IMG/VR virus record: IMGVR_UViG_3300019776_000919
Location: 105,714 to 169,713 of that record
Strand: one strand, 5' to 3'
Length of the DNA: 64,000 nucleotides
DNA from: a virus
The notes beneath the pieces were generated by a model, which was not told where the DNA came from, searched no databases, and saw only the letters and a program-made list of their open reading frames with translations. Positions 1-7,880 of the stretch are shown one piece after another. Made by a program: the position numbers and the translations under genes. The stretch's first letter is position 1. Every line of letters begins with the position of its first letter.

Positions 1-109
1 CTTGGAAAATCGGATGATTGGAAACAACGCCGCCCAGGTAAGTGAGCCCGTTTTTGTCAGTTTCCAGTCTCCAATAACGCAGAATCACAGGGTTTTTCAA
101 ACGTTTCAT
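1..109 (-). CDS. Hypothetical protein, 5' part only
   Basis: Partial gene running off the left edge; only the first 36 codons are present. The ATG is at 107-109 on the minus strand with an AAAGG-like ribosome site about six bases upstream. The visible N-terminus (MKRLKNPVILRYWRLE...) contains a basic start and then hydrophobic/aromatic residues. No family is recognised. It lies downstream of the metallophosphoesterase on the same strand. Confidence 0.6.
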   Translation of the reverse strand, partial: MKRLKNPVILRYWRLETDKNGLTYLGGVVSNHPIFQ

Positions 110-149
110 GGATACCTTTCAAGTAGGTCAGGAGTTGACCAAAAGTTGA

Positions 150-356
150 TTAAAGATTGTCCAAAAACTTCTTGAACTCCAGGGAAAATTGTCCAGTAAA
201 ACGATCAGAGACAGGGGCAGGGAGTTTTTTCTCCTGAGCCCGAAATTCTTCCTGCTGAACCTTATTCCAACCAAAGGGATTGGGGATCTCCGATGTGTGG
301 TGGAATTGGCTGATCTGGTTCGGGGTCGTTTCCACCGTCTGTTGAAGTGATCTCAT
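150..356 (-). CDS. Small hypothetical protein overlapping the metallophosphoesterase 3' end
   Basis: A 68-residue reading frame whose first 95 bases overlap the end of the phosphoesterase gene in another frame. It has an ATG start but no clear Shine-Dalgarno site. The product is hydrophilic with a Lys/Glu-rich middle and ends in FKKFLDNL. No family is recognised. The long overlap makes either a later unseen start or a non-coding frame possible, hence the low confidence. Confidence 0.4.
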   Translation of the reverse strand: MRSLQQTVETTPNQISQFHHTSEIPNPFGWNKVQQEEFRAQEKKLPAPVSDRFTGQFSLEFKKFLDNL

Positions 357-1212
357 TTATAGGTATGAACAGGAAAGGGTTGAAATCCAAAACACCTTCT
401 TTAGGATACCCTTTTGCATTGGATATCAAAGTCAAATGTTCTATTTGTGATGTTTGGCAGAAATGAGAGTGGCCGTAGATCCACAAGTCTGCGTATGGGA
501 ATAGAACATCTGCGTTGGCGTAGAAGATGTTATCTTTAATACTTCGAAGAATATATGGGTGGAGCAAACTGGCCGAAGGGACGTAATGAGTAACCACTAC
601 GGTTGAGTTACTGGGGCTATGGATATTTGCCTGTCGAATAGAAGACTGAAGGGCTCCAATTTCTCGTTTACAAAACGAGTTCATATCCTCAGGGGTAAAT
701 GGGATGTTCCCATTCTTAGATTCGTTTTCCGACAAGAAAATCCTACAGAAATCCGGGGCACCCTTTAACTGAAAGGATTCCAAAGGGTGTTCAGCTCCAA
801 CCGCCCAGAGAGTTGACCCAAACAAGTTCACAGTTCGATTTTTGGATTTGAACTGTAATTGAACAGGGTTCTCCAACGTTGCTACAAAAACTTTACCTGG
901 GTAAATTTGCTCCAGGGATTTGAATTTTTGAGAAGCGGTGTTGAAGTAACTACCCCAATAATCGTGATTCCCAGGCACAAGAATGATCAAAGGAAATCTT
1001 TGAGCAAGAACAGAAATGACCTGGTCTATGATATACGCGTTGCAAATATCCCCCGCCAAAATCAAAGCTGAATGTTGGTCTTGGTCATGTGAAGGAATAA
1101 TGGCGTTGAGCGTTTTTTCAAACTTATCAATTGGATAAGAACTTTGCAGATAAGATTCTAAATGCAAGTCCGACATTGGTCGAAGGTAATCAATGTTTTC
1201 GATTTTAAACAT
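262..1212 (-). CDS. Calcineurin-like metallophosphoesterase
   Basis: 316-residue protein with the ordered motifs of the calcineurin-like phosphoesterase fold: SDLHLE near residue 14, LAGDIC near 52, PGNHDYW near 80, THYVPS near 209 and YGHSH near 245. These supply the Asp, His and Asn ligands of a two-metal centre. The family hydrolyses phosphomono- or phosphodiesters (nucleotides, nucleic acids or phosphoproteins); the substrate cannot be told from sequence. It starts with ATG at 1210-1212. The C-terminal 30 residues are Pro/Asp-rich and probably disordered. A second, unrelated-looking phosphoesterase lies at 43.9-44.5 kb. Fold assignment is secure, role unknown. Confidence 0.9.
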   Translation of the reverse strand: MFKIENIDYLRPMSDLHLESYLQSSYPIDKFEKTLNAIIPSHDQDQHSALILAGDICNAYIIDQVISVLAQRFPLIILVPGNHDYWGSYFNTASQKFKSLEQIYPGKVFVATLENPVQLQFKSKNRTVNLFGSTLWAVGAEHPLESFQLKGAPDFCRIFLSENESKNGNIPFTPEDMNSFCKREIGALQSSIRQANIHSPSNSTVVVTHYVPSASLLHPYILRSIKDNIFYANADVLFPYADLWIYGHSHFCQTSQIEHLTLISNAKGYPKEGVLDFNPFLFIPINEITSTDGGNDPEPDQPIPPHIGDPQSLWLE

Positions 1213-1276
1213 AACTGTAATTCTCGTTTTAATTCTAATGTTATTGTTTAAAGAATAAAGTTAGTCTTGACTTTTA

Positions 1277-1299
1277 GGCAAGGGGATTAACCCCTCGCC
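1277..1299 (-). terminator. Hairpin terminator candidate
   Basis: A GC-rich stem (GGCGAGGGG / CCCCTTGCC read on the minus strand, one mismatch) with a five-base loop lies just after the stop of the 1311-1766 gene. Only a weak U-run follows, so it may be a terminator or an mRNA 3'-end stabiliser. Confidence 0.5.
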
Positions 1300-1310
1300 A
1301 ATTTCAAGAA

Positions 1311-1766
1311 TTAACCTTGATTCTTCTTACCCTTAAGGGTAATTTTCTTGCGTCCGGATTTTCCGGTCTTGCCACGAGCCTCCTCGTCATCAAGCACGGG
1401 TTGAGTCGAGTCAACCGTCAGCTTCAAGGGGGCGTCGGACTTCGCCGTGGTTTCTTCAGCAGTATTGGCGGACTTCTCAGACTTACCCGCTTTTTCAGCT
1501 TTCAGTGACTTTTCCAGCTTGTTCTTGGAATTGTCGATGAATGATATTATCGGCAACAGAACGTTGTCGAAGTTGTGGTCCTCGGGACGGACTCCCAAGC
1601 GATGCTTGAGTTGGTCTACTCCAAGGTCCTTGACTGATAGGAGCTTCGCAATCTGAGCTTTGCGAGTCTCCGGCGTACCCCGGTTAACGCCATTGAACCG
1701 ATCCAGGAAGTTCTTCACATTCCGGGCTGATGCTGAGGCGTAACGTGCTTGGGATTGTACGGTCAT
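1311..1766 (-). CDS. Hypothetical protein with Ala/Lys-rich tail
   Basis: 151 residues. The frame is open further upstream to a TTG, but the ATG at 1764-1766 has a GAGGAA ribosome site seven bases before it, so that start is chosen (MTVQSQARYASASARNV...). The first 85 residues look folded (a helical stretch around LLSVKDLGVDQLKHRLGV). The rest is low-complexity Ala/Glu/Lys/Thr ending in a basic stretch (KKITLKGKKNQG), possibly nucleic-acid binding. It is GC-richer than its neighbours and has a good ribosome site. No family is recognised. A long untranslated leader and a TGGTATAAG promoter lie upstream. Confidence 0.75.
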   Translation of the reverse strand: MTVQSQARYASASARNVKNFLDRFNGVNRGTPETRKAQIAKLLSVKDLGVDQLKHRLGVRPEDHNFDNVLLPIISFIDNSKNKLEKSLKAEKAGKSEKSANTAEETTAKSDAPLKLTVDSTQPVLDDEEARGKTGKSGRKKITLKGKKNQG

Positions 1767-2126
1767 GGATTCCTCTTCATTGTATAAGTAATACTTCAAA
1801 GAAACATACTGCTAGTTCTAGTTATTGTTTTATTGACGAGTCAGTTTGAGCTACCTAAAACAGTTACGACCCACAACGGGGCCGAAGCGGAAGAAAAGTT
1901 TCTCAAACGTAATTGGGTGTGTTAAAAGCGATTTCGCTCTTGATGTGCTACGACTGACATGAAATCCCCTCTCTTACTTCAAAGTCAGGCCCTCTAAGTA
2001 GCCAATGCTTACTGGATTTATACAACAATACAGCAGTCCAGTAAGTCTCCTCTTTTCAAGGCAAAATAAGGCCACGGGAGATTTTCCTCTATGACCTAAA
2101 GCAATGTTTTTGGCATTACTTCTTTC
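1767..2126 (-). other. Long untranslated leader with hairpins
   Basis: About 360 bases lie between the promoter at 2129-2154 and the ATG at 1766, with no convincing gene. Visible structure: a perfect nine-base-pair stem CTTACTGGA/TCCAGTAAG (2008-2016 with 2037-2045, 20-base loop) and a five-base-pair stem AGCGA-TT-TCGCT (1927-1938). It could be a structured 5' leader or a small RNA. It does not fold into an obvious tRNA by eye. Confidence 0.45.
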
Positions 2127-2128
2127 GC

Positions 2129-2154
2129 ACTATTCTTATACCAAATTACAATTG
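2129..2154 (-). promoter_or_regulatory. Extended -10 promoter (TTGTAAT-TGGTATAAG type)
   Basis: On the minus strand it reads TTGTAAT, one base, then TGGTATAAGAATAGT. TG-n-TATAAG is an extended -10 element of sigma70 type. The same block recurs upstream of at least eight other leftward transcription units in the window. It drives the 1311-1766 gene. Confidence 0.7.
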
Positions 2155-2156
2155 CG

Positions 2157-3971
2157 TTATTGAATTTGTTCAGATTCGTTAATTTCTGACAATATGCTAT
2201 TAGCTACGTCAATTAACATTTCTTTTCTGATATTCATCTTTTCAGATAAGGCTTTCCGAATCTTATCTTCTAAAGGGTTATTTGCAAAGATTCTGTAATA
2301 AGCACAGTCATGAGTTTGACCTAATCTATGGACTCGATCTTCTTGCTGCGATTGAATCTCTAAGCTAAAGTTCAAGCTATAGAAAATTTCAGTGTGCACT
2401 GATGGGTCTAAGTCCGGTGGGTAGTATAAACCCTCGTCTTCTAAGTCCTTAGTTTTAGACCCTAGCACTGTAACGCCATAGTTTACAGATTTAGCTTGGC
2501 ATACTAAGTAGGGTATGTTTGGGGATTTATTAAACTTACGTACCTTCTCTCCAATTTCATTATCCCCGCCTTGAATGGATAAGAAAGAAATATCGAGGTC
2601 GGAAAGAAGTTTAGAGATCAACTCAAATTCAGCTGAAAGATTAAACCAAATAATAGCACGTTTGGTTGGAATGGTTTCCGTTATGAGTTTTCTAAGGGCT
2701 CCTATCTTAGGTTGATCCTCAAAGAACAAGGTTTCTCTAGGATTTTTATTCTTTGACGTGGATTTTTTACCCTTAGAGGCAGAAGGCTTACTGTCGGAAT
2801 TATCCGAGGCTATGTCATATAAATGTAGTAAGTCATCATCTTCTTTTTCCGAGTAATAGAGAAACCCTTGAGAAATTTGATATAGCTTACTTAACATGAC
2901 AAGCGGATTGTCTACGTTGAAATCCCTACCTTGAAAGGAAAGATAATAATTCCTAGCCAGTTGATAGTAAGCGTCCTTCTGAGAGGGGCTCATCTGAACA
3001 AACACGTCGTGAAATGTTTTATTAGGAAGTTTTAACCACTTTTCTTTAGTCATGACTATGCAACAACTCTCTAAAATAGTACGCATTTCTACGACATTTC
3101 TTGCTGCAACAGGTCTCTTAACTACTTTACCGTCAGATTGTTTAGTGTCAACCATGACTGAGTATTTAATCATGAAATTGGTATAGTTAGAACCAACTAG
3201 TGAGGGCTGTAAATATCTAACTGGAGAGTAAAGATCTAAAGGGGAATTATTGATTAAAGTACCTGAGCCTCCGCAACGATAAGGTATCCCTTTAGATATT
3301 TCTATAACTGATTGAGTTCTACTGGTAGTAGGATCTTTAATCAGGAATTCATCTAAGTGAATGAAATCAATTTTCGTTTCTTTGATTCTATGCTTAAGGA
3401 TTACTACCTTAGAGTAATTAATGATAATTACAGAGTTAGGGGGCAGAGCTTTAATAGCTTTTAATTCTTCGTCCCAGTCAGTGCTTTTGACCGTATGAAA
3501 ATTAAGTTCTGGTCTATGTTTAGCAATCTCATCTTCCCATACAAACAGTAGAGGTTTTGGACAAACCACCATGCTTAAAGGGAAATCCATCAATTTAATG
3601 TAATCAAGAATAACCTTAGATTTACCCATGCCTGGGTCAAGTAAAATGCCACCGCCACCGACAGTATATGCAAATCTAAGTGCTATTTCTTGAAAATCTT
3701 TAGGGGTAGTATGAAAGGAAAAAGATGGAGGTAAAGGTTTAAGTTTAAAAGGAGAGTTTAACCATTCTTGAACATCTAATGAAATGGATAATTTTTTAGC
3801 GTGACTGGCAAGCCTATTTACCAAGTTAAAAGATATTGGTAGGATTGCTGGACAACCATCTTGCATCCCTACTTTCATAAGGCCAGGAAAAGTCCTTAAT
3901 GCTATTCTATCTTGATCTGTTTGAGGGGTAAAAATTACGTAAGACTTAGAACTATTAAAAGAAACTAGCAT
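2157..3971 (-). CDS. SNF2-family helicase/ATPase
   Basis: 604 residues. Motif I is LDPGMGKSK (about 112-120) and motif Ia follows as VVCPKPLLFVWEDEI. Motif II is LDEF rather than the usual DEAH/DEGH. The C-terminal RecA lobe carries the SNF2 signature QEDRVHRLGQTHD (motif VI, about 545-557). These proteins use ATP to translocate on double-stranded DNA and remodel protein-DNA complexes. The N-terminal ~90 residues look like a small substrate-binding domain of the HARP/SMARCAL type, but that is a guess. A basic Ser/Lys linker lies near residue 400. Starts at ATG 3969-3971; the next gene upstream ends ten bases away. Phage SNF2 proteins usually act in recombination or replication restart. Confidence 0.88.
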   Translation of the reverse strand: MLVSFNSSKSYVIFTPQTDQDRIALRTFPGLMKVGMQDGCPAILPISFNLVNRLASHAKKLSISLDVQEWLNSPFKLKPLPPSFSFHTTPKDFQEIALRFAYTVGGGGILLDPGMGKSKVILDYIKLMDFPLSMVVCPKPLLFVWEDEIAKHRPELNFHTVKSTDWDEELKAIKALPPNSVIIINYSKVVILKHRIKETKIDFIHLDEFLIKDPTTSRTQSVIEISKGIPYRCGGSGTLINNSPLDLYSPVRYLQPSLVGSNYTNFMIKYSVMVDTKQSDGKVVKRPVAARNVVEMRTILESCCIVMTKEKWLKLPNKTFHDVFVQMSPSQKDAYYQLARNYYLSFQGRDFNVDNPLVMLSKLYQISQGFLYYSEKEDDDLLHLYDIASDNSDSKPSASKGKKSTSKNKNPRETLFFEDQPKIGALRKLITETIPTKRAIIWFNLSAEFELISKLLSDLDISFLSIQGGDNEIGEKVRKFNKSPNIPYLVCQAKSVNYGVTVLGSKTKDLEDEGLYYPPDLDPSVHTEIFYSLNFSLEIQSQQEDRVHRLGQTHDCAYYRIFANNPLEDKIRKALSEKMNIRKEMLIDVANSILSEINESEQIQ

Positions 3972-3980
3972 TAATGCAAA

Positions 3981-4277
3981 TTATGTAGGGTTACTGAACA
4001 AACTTTGCTTTTTAGATTTTTGTTCTAATAAGAAAGCGTCTAAGTCAAAACCTATTTGTGAACATACCATTCGTACCGGTTCAGATTTCAACTCCATTCT
4101 TTTAAAGGATTCTAGCATTCTTCTAACAGAGTCGATGTTTTGAGAATCTACTTTCCAAACCGTATGAATGAAATGAGAGTTTCTACTGAAAAAACCAGGG
4201 TCCTCAGTGTCGATAAACTCCGCAGACCTAACGTTTAATTGAAAGTCATTATCTAGGTAAATATAGTAGTTAATCAA
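3981..4277 (-). CDS. Hypothetical protein (TTG start)
   Basis: 98 residues. The start appears to be TTG at 4275-4277 (MINYYIYLDNDF...), with an AGGA ribosome site that overlaps the stop region of the upstream gene, suggesting translational coupling. No ATG exists in a suitable place. Mixed alpha/beta, no recognised domain. Sits between the SNF2 helicase and a 161-residue unknown in one leftward operon. Confidence 0.65.
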   Translation of the reverse strand: MINYYIYLDNDFQLNVRSAEFIDTEDPGFFSRNSHFIHTVWKVDSQNIDSVRRMLESFKRMELKSEPVRMVCSQIGFDLDAFLLEQKSKKQSLFSNPT

Positions 4278-4281
4278 GATA

Positions 4282-4767
4282 TCATCCTATATTGTTTACA
4301 ATCCCTACGCCGTGGTCAACTATCATCGTTGATGACATTGATGATGGTACTACTGATTTAAGTTTTTGAGCTTGGCGAATTGAATTACAAGGAATGTATA
4401 TAACGTCTTGTTGGAAAACAGAAGGATCTATATTAGGTAAACGTTCAATAATTCGTTTGAGCTGAGATAAATCATAATTGTAGATTACAAATACGACCCC
4501 TTTACCGTATTCTGCTACTGCTACTTGCAGAATAAGAGATTCTAATGTACGACCACAAACCCCATTTCTTTTAGATTTAAGAACTTCTAATAAGGCATCT
4601 TTTTTACCTAATTCCGCCCAATAATCAGCGAGGCTGGAAGTTCGAATGTTATAAGTAACACTGAAGTAACAAGGTTCTTTTTCAGAGTAGGGTTTGAATA
4701 AATTAAAAAGCCATTGCACAGGGGAGAAGATTAATACATCTCCAGATTTCTTCATATGTAATTTCAT
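4282..4767 (-). CDS. Hypothetical protein
   Basis: 161 residues from ATG at 4765-4767. The core has alternating hydrophobic strands (VVFVIYNYDL, VIYIPCNS, STMIVDHG) resembling a Rossmann-like alpha/beta fold, but no nucleotide-binding loop is seen. Its strands and spacing suggest it could be an accessory of the neighbouring SNF2 enzyme; this is inference from operon order only. Confidence 0.7.
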   Translation of the reverse strand: MKLHMKKSGDVLIFSPVQWLFNLFKPYSEKEPCYFSVTYNIRTSSLADYWAELGKKDALLEVLKSKRNGVCGRTLESLILQVAVAEYGKGVVFVIYNYDLSQLKRIIERLPNIDPSVFQQDVIYIPCNSIRQAQKLKSVVPSSMSSTMIVDHGVGIVNNIG

Positions 4768-4794
4768 GGCTATATTACAAATCTAAGTTAAAAA

Positions 4795-5139
4795 TTAAAG
4801 TTCAATTATCCGTTTAGATGTACGATAAACATCCCGTAATACCGATAATACTCTAGGTGCAGTATCAATGTTTATGTTTGGAACCAACTCTAGTAATTCA
4901 TTAGTAGCTCTAATCATTCTTTTACCTAGAACCTTTCTACCGTCGTCTAAGTCTTTATCTTTCGATTCTTGTATTGCAAGATCTGCTTGAGCAACCATTT
5001 TCTCTATTTGAGAAACAAAGTTGTTCTGGATAAAGTGGGTATGAACGTAGATCAATTCCCCTGTAGGTACGTAATCAGAAGTACCTTCTAAATATCCATG
5101 GATCAAAGGGTTTGATAGAGTAAAGTCAGTAATAGCCAT
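4795..5139 (-). CDS. Hypothetical helical protein
   Basis: 114 residues from ATG at 5137-5139. Mostly amphipathic helix after residue 40 (QIEKMVAQADLAIQESKD...). No domain recognised. Just upstream is a TATAAT-like element (minus strand GTAGTATAATACC) very close to the start, so the transcript may have a very short leader. First gene of the 2.2-5.1 kb leftward operon. Confidence 0.7.
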   Translation of the reverse strand: MAITDFTLSNPLIHGYLEGTSDYVPTGELIYVHTHFIQNNFVSQIEKMVAQADLAIQESKDKDLDDGRKVLGKRMIRATNELLELVPNINIDTAPRVLSVLRDVYRTSKRIIEL

Positions 5140-5197
5140 TGAGGTATTATACTACTATTTACCAAAATAGCTATTACTAATTTAAATCATTGAAGAT

Positions 5198-5473
5198 TTA
5201 GTTTTTTCTATAAGTATGGCTTTGAATCGATTCTTGCTGAGTACAGTTTTTACCGCATGATTGAGTAGACAACGTTTCTGATGTGCCAGTATTGCACTTA
5301 GTATAGTAGTGAAAGTGTCCACTATCTGTGAACCGATAAACAGTGCAGCCTTCATGAGTAAACAAAGTATCTACAAGTACTTCTGGGTTATTGGTTCCGG
5401 TTCTATTAACAGGGGTTTTCTCGCAGCCGGTGAGGAGCAAAGCGACGGCAATTAATGATAAAAGAACATTCAT
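5198..5473 (-). CDS. Small lipoprotein
   Basis: 91 residues with a short hydrophobic signal peptide and a lipobox LLTGC (Cys about residue 17), so the mature protein should be lipid-anchored in the outer or inner membrane. Three further cysteines (EGCTVYRF, KCNTG, SCGKNC) could form disulfides in the periplasm. Phage lipoproteins of this size act as outer-membrane spanins, in superinfection exclusion, or modify the envelope. The placement far from the lysis genes and the cysteine-rich body fit exclusion at least as well as a spanin. Unassigned. Confidence 0.75.
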   Translation of the reverse strand: MNVLLSLIAVALLLTGCEKTPVNRTGTNNPEVLVDTLFTHEGCTVYRFTDSGHFHYYTKCNTGTSETLSTQSCGKNCTQQESIQSHTYRKN

Positions 5474-5501
5474 AATATAAAGTTGAGGTCTAATTAACTA
5501 A

Positions 5502-5521
5502 AGAAGACGGTTAAGTCTTCT
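5502..5521 (-). terminator. Hairpin terminator candidate
   Basis: Perfect seven-base-pair stem AGAAGAC/GTCTTCT with a six-base loop just after the stop of the 5539-5859 gene; a short U-run follows on the minus strand. Confidence 0.5.
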
Positions 5522-5538
5522 GGGGGGGATTGGGTTTA

Positions 5539-5859
5539 TTACCAACCAGCGGGCAATGGGTAACCCGCTTTTTTTGCTGCGTTGCGGGCCTTTTGAAGAG
5601 CCGCATCTTTCAAGGGGGAACCTTGAGGATAGTTGCGAGTCATCATCAACTCCCAAATCGCCGTCATCAGTTCGTCAGAAGCAGAGAACAGCTTGGCAGT
5701 TGCGTGCAACTGGTCAAGGTTTTCAAACACTCGGCTGGGAGTTTCCACCTTGCACTTGAACTTGGGGCAGGGGCGGTCAAAACCGTCCTTACCCATTGCG
5801 TAAACAGTGACCCCAGAAACCTCGAAAGGTTCCTGAACATGTTTCTTTTTAAGATTCAT
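5539..5859 (-). CDS. Hypothetical protein
   Basis: 106 residues from ATG at 5857-5859. An N-terminal beta-rich part (FEVSGVTVYAMGKDG) leads to a helical C-terminus rich in Ala/Lys (AALQKARNAAKKAG). GC content is clearly higher than in the flanking lipoprotein gene and codons favour G/C in the third position. No family recognised. A hairpin terminator follows. Confidence 0.75.
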   Translation of the reverse strand: MNLKKKHVQEPFEVSGVTVYAMGKDGFDRPCPKFKCKVETPSRVFENLDQLHATAKLFSASDELMTAIWELMMTRNYPQGSPLKDAALQKARNAAKKAGYPLPAGW

Positions 5860-5881
5860 GAGTAGACTTCCGGGTTAAGGA

Positions 5882-6181
5882 TTAGGGCTTACTGTAAGTG
5901 TCGTGTTGCAAACCCTTGTATGCGCCGATGGCCATGATGCAGCCAGCGATGACTGCAAAGCCTGCAGTCACGTAGCTTTGTATCTCTGCAGCACGTTCAC
6001 GTTTGCGGGTCTGATCCATCAAGGTCAGGGTGCGGTCAAAGATGAGGTCTTCACCTTTTTCAGGAACGGAGAGGTCAATCTCCAAGAGACCAGCTTTGAT
6101 GTTGACGCGCTCACGCCGTACGGGTGCTCGGCGGTCAGGTTGAACTTGACCACTGGCATCAGTGAAAGTCTTGGGTTTCAT
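5882..6181 (-). CDS. Single-pass membrane protein
   Basis: 99 residues. The frame is open to an ATG at 6235, but the ATG at 6179-6181 has a GAGGAAAG ribosome site six bases upstream, so the shorter form (MKPKTFTDASG...) is preferred. Residues about 65-85 (YVTAGFAVIAGCIMAIGAYKG) form one membrane helix; the N-terminal part is charged and probably cytoplasmic. Same GC-rich style as the two following small membrane proteins. Function unknown. Confidence 0.7.
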   Translation of the reverse strand: MKPKTFTDASGQVQPDRRAPVRRERVNIKAGLLEIDLSVPEKGEDLIFDRTLTLMDQTRKRERAAEIQSYVTAGFAVIAGCIMAIGAYKGLQHDTYSKP

Positions 6182-6244
6182 GTCTTTCCTCACGTTGTAT
6201 GTTACGGGAGAAGGGGGTTTCGCAAAAGGAATCATGAATCACCT

Positions 6245-6281
6245 TAAAAAAAACCTGAGCAACCGGGTAGGCGCTCAGGTT
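6245..6281 (-). terminator. Rho-independent terminator
   Basis: Minus-strand stem AACCTGAGC/GCTCAGGTT with a 12-base loop followed by a run of about eight T. It lies right after the 6300-6629 gene. Confidence 0.85.
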
Positions 6282-6299
6282 CTTTCAGGCCGGGGAGGT

Positions 6300-6629
6300 T
6301 CAGGCGGTCAGCGGGTCACCGGCGACTTCAGCAGCCGCTTGGTTCATGGCTTCGGTCAGCTTGCGCTGGCCAACCTTGTTGCCCGCGTAGTAACCCAGCC
6401 CGCCAGCAATGGCAGCAATGCCGACGCCCGTGGCTGCGGCAAAGTAGCCCTTCTGCCACCAGCGCTTTTCAAGGGAGGCGGCCGGGACCACGCTCTGATG
6501 GCCTTGGCTGTCCACCATCAGGATCTCGCCGGGGCCGGGCAGGCTGGCGGTGTTGGCACGGGTCTCGTTGGCCTCAGCGGTGTTGGTGGTGGCTTCGGCG
6601 TTGGCGGTGTTGGCGTTCTTGTTCGACAT
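6300..6629 (-). CDS. Small membrane protein with Asn/Thr/Ala-rich N-terminus
   Basis: 109 residues with an AGGAGA ribosome site well placed before the ATG at 6627-6629. Residues 1-30 are low-complexity (MSNKNANTANAEATTNTAEA), a short polar region follows, and residues about 67-85 (FAAATGVGIAAIAGGLGYYAG) form a glycine-zipper membrane helix. Shares the MSNxxxNTAN opening and overall layout with the next gene (6704-6967), so the two are probable paralogs. GC-rich. Role unknown; possibly a membrane-associated early protein. Confidence 0.8.
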   Translation of the reverse strand: MSNKNANTANAEATTNTAEANETRANTASLPGPGEILMVDSQGHQSVVPAASLEKRWWQKGYFAAATGVGIAAIAGGLGYYAGNKVGQRKLTEAMNQAAAEVAGDPLTA

Positions 6630-6703
6630 GAGATTTCTCCTAGAAGAGGTTGGGGTTGGCCCGAGTTACGGGCCGAGGTGCTGGATGGGTTGAAAAGCCT
6701 GGA

Positions 6704-6967
6704 TTACAGGCTGGCGGCGTTGTTGTTGACCGTGTCCTGGCCGAGGTAGTCTTGGCCGAAAGCCTTGTGGGCCGCAGCACGACCGGCAGCGGCACCGAAA
6801 CATGCCAAGAACACAATGCCGACATAGCCGAGTGCGGCCATGGCAAAGACCTTGGTGGCGCTGGGCTCCTTGGCGCCTTCCTGCTTGATGAAGATGATGC
6901 GTTCGGTGCGGGTGTTGCCAACGTCAGTTTCGTTGTTGGCAGTGTTGGTGTTGGTTTCGTTCGACAT
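6704..6967 (-). CDS. Small membrane protein, paralog of 6300-6629
   Basis: 87 residues; good GGAGA ribosome site. Low-complexity Asn/Thr start (MSNETNTNTANNETD), a charged patch, then a membrane helix (VFAMAALGYVGIVFLACFGAAAG). Similar in layout and N-terminus to the gene just downstream. GC-rich relative to the phage average. Preceded by a TGGTATAAG promoter at 7021-7047. No family recognised. Confidence 0.8.
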   Translation of the reverse strand: MSNETNTNTANNETDVGNTRTERIIFIKQEGAKEPSATKVFAMAALGYVGIVFLACFGAAAGRAAAHKAFGQDYLGQDTVNNNAASL

Positions 6968-7020
6968 GAGGTTCTCCGAGAAGTGGTGGGTTTGTTGCGA
7001 GGAAAGCTATTTTTCTCCGC

Positions 7021-7047
7021 ACTATACTTATACCATCTTGTAATTTG
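7021..7047 (-). promoter_or_regulatory. Extended -10 promoter
   Basis: Minus strand reads TTACAAGATGGTATAAGTATAGT: the TGGTATAAG core with the A/T block upstream and the ATAGT tail of the family. It drives 6967 leftward. Confidence 0.7.
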
Positions 7048-7109
7048 AATATTGAAAAATTTGAGCTGTTTTTACATAAAAAGATCGAAAAAAGACTGAA
7101 AATAACTAA

Positions 7110-7132
7110 AAATACCCGTTTTACGAGTATTT
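7110..7132 (-). terminator. Hairpin terminator candidate
   Basis: Minus strand AAATACTCGT/ACGGGTATTT stem (one G-U pair) with a three-base loop, then T-rich sequence, located between the 7149 gene and the 6967 promoter. Confidence 0.6.
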
Positions 7133-7148
7133 AGGACCGTTGAACGGG

Positions 7149-7628
7149 TTAGTTCAACAGTTTTTGTTCTTGCGGCTCATCTTCGCTAGCGAGGGCTATA
7201 CCCACGATAGTTGAGAAGAGTAACAAGGTTGCCATCCCGATGGTAGGTAGGATGCCATCCAAAAAGCTAGATGATTGCTTTTCGGTTTTTTCAGGAGTAC
7301 CGATAAGAACAAACTTATCAGCTAACAATTCCTTGCGGCTGAAAGAAAGCACGGGTGCGGAAGAAGATTTCAGCAAGGATTGAAACCGTTCTTCAGAATC
7401 GTACTTTCGATCAGAGATACCGATCTGCACGGGACAGTCGTTATCAGTGACGTGGATGTTGCGGGTATTGTCCGGATTAACCGAAGCAATTACTGCTGCC
7501 AAATCATGAGTAAAGATACTCGCAGACTTGGTGTCAGGGAATCGAACAATCAGATCCCCTGTTTGCGTGTCATCAGGGACAATAAATACTATCCCCATGT
7601 CTATGTCATCAGAAAACTCCTCTTTCAT
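7149..7628 (-). CDS. Hypothetical C-terminally anchored membrane protein
   Basis: 159 residues from ATG at 7626-7628. The first ~110 residues are polar with an alpha/beta look (MGIVFIVPDD, DLIVRFPDT); one hydrophobic segment near the C-terminus (ILPTIGMATLLLFSTIVGIA) should anchor it in the membrane, leaving a short charged tail. It is the first leftward gene beside the giant inverted repeat and has its own promoter (7665-7690). No domain recognised. Confidence 0.75.
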   Translation of the reverse strand: MKEEFSDDIDMGIVFIVPDDTQTGDLIVRFPDTKSASIFTHDLAAVIASVNPDNTRNIHVTDNDCPVQIGISDRKYDSEERFQSLLKSSSAPVLSFSRKELLADKFVLIGTPEKTEKQSSSFLDGILPTIGMATLLLFSTIVGIALASEDEPQEQKLLN

Positions 7629-7664
7629 AGTACCCCTTGCTAAGAATGAAACGTACGATCTCCC

Positions 7665-7690
7665 TACTTAGTTCTTATACCACTTTCCGT
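7665..7690 (-). promoter_or_regulatory. Extended -10 promoter
   Basis: Minus strand contains TGGTATAAGAACTAAGT, matching the shared leftward promoter core, about 40 bases before the 7628 start. Confidence 0.65.
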
Positions 7691-7880
7691 ATCGAAAATT
7701 GGAATATCGATTTAAACGACTTTAAAGCGATTTTTTTAACGTAAGGTAGGCATGGGTATAGGGTTGCTATTGAAAATTCAACCAAGGGTCGATTAAGGGC
7801 CCTGCTGAAGGTTTCTAGGATAAATTCCTATGTGAGTTATTTCAGATCGAATTAAAGCGAGGTTCCAATCGTTGAAAAAG

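Noticed and set aside
5198-5473. Outer-membrane spanin
   Set aside because: Lipobox present, but it is far from holin and lysozyme, has many cysteines and lacks a partner inner spanin nearby.
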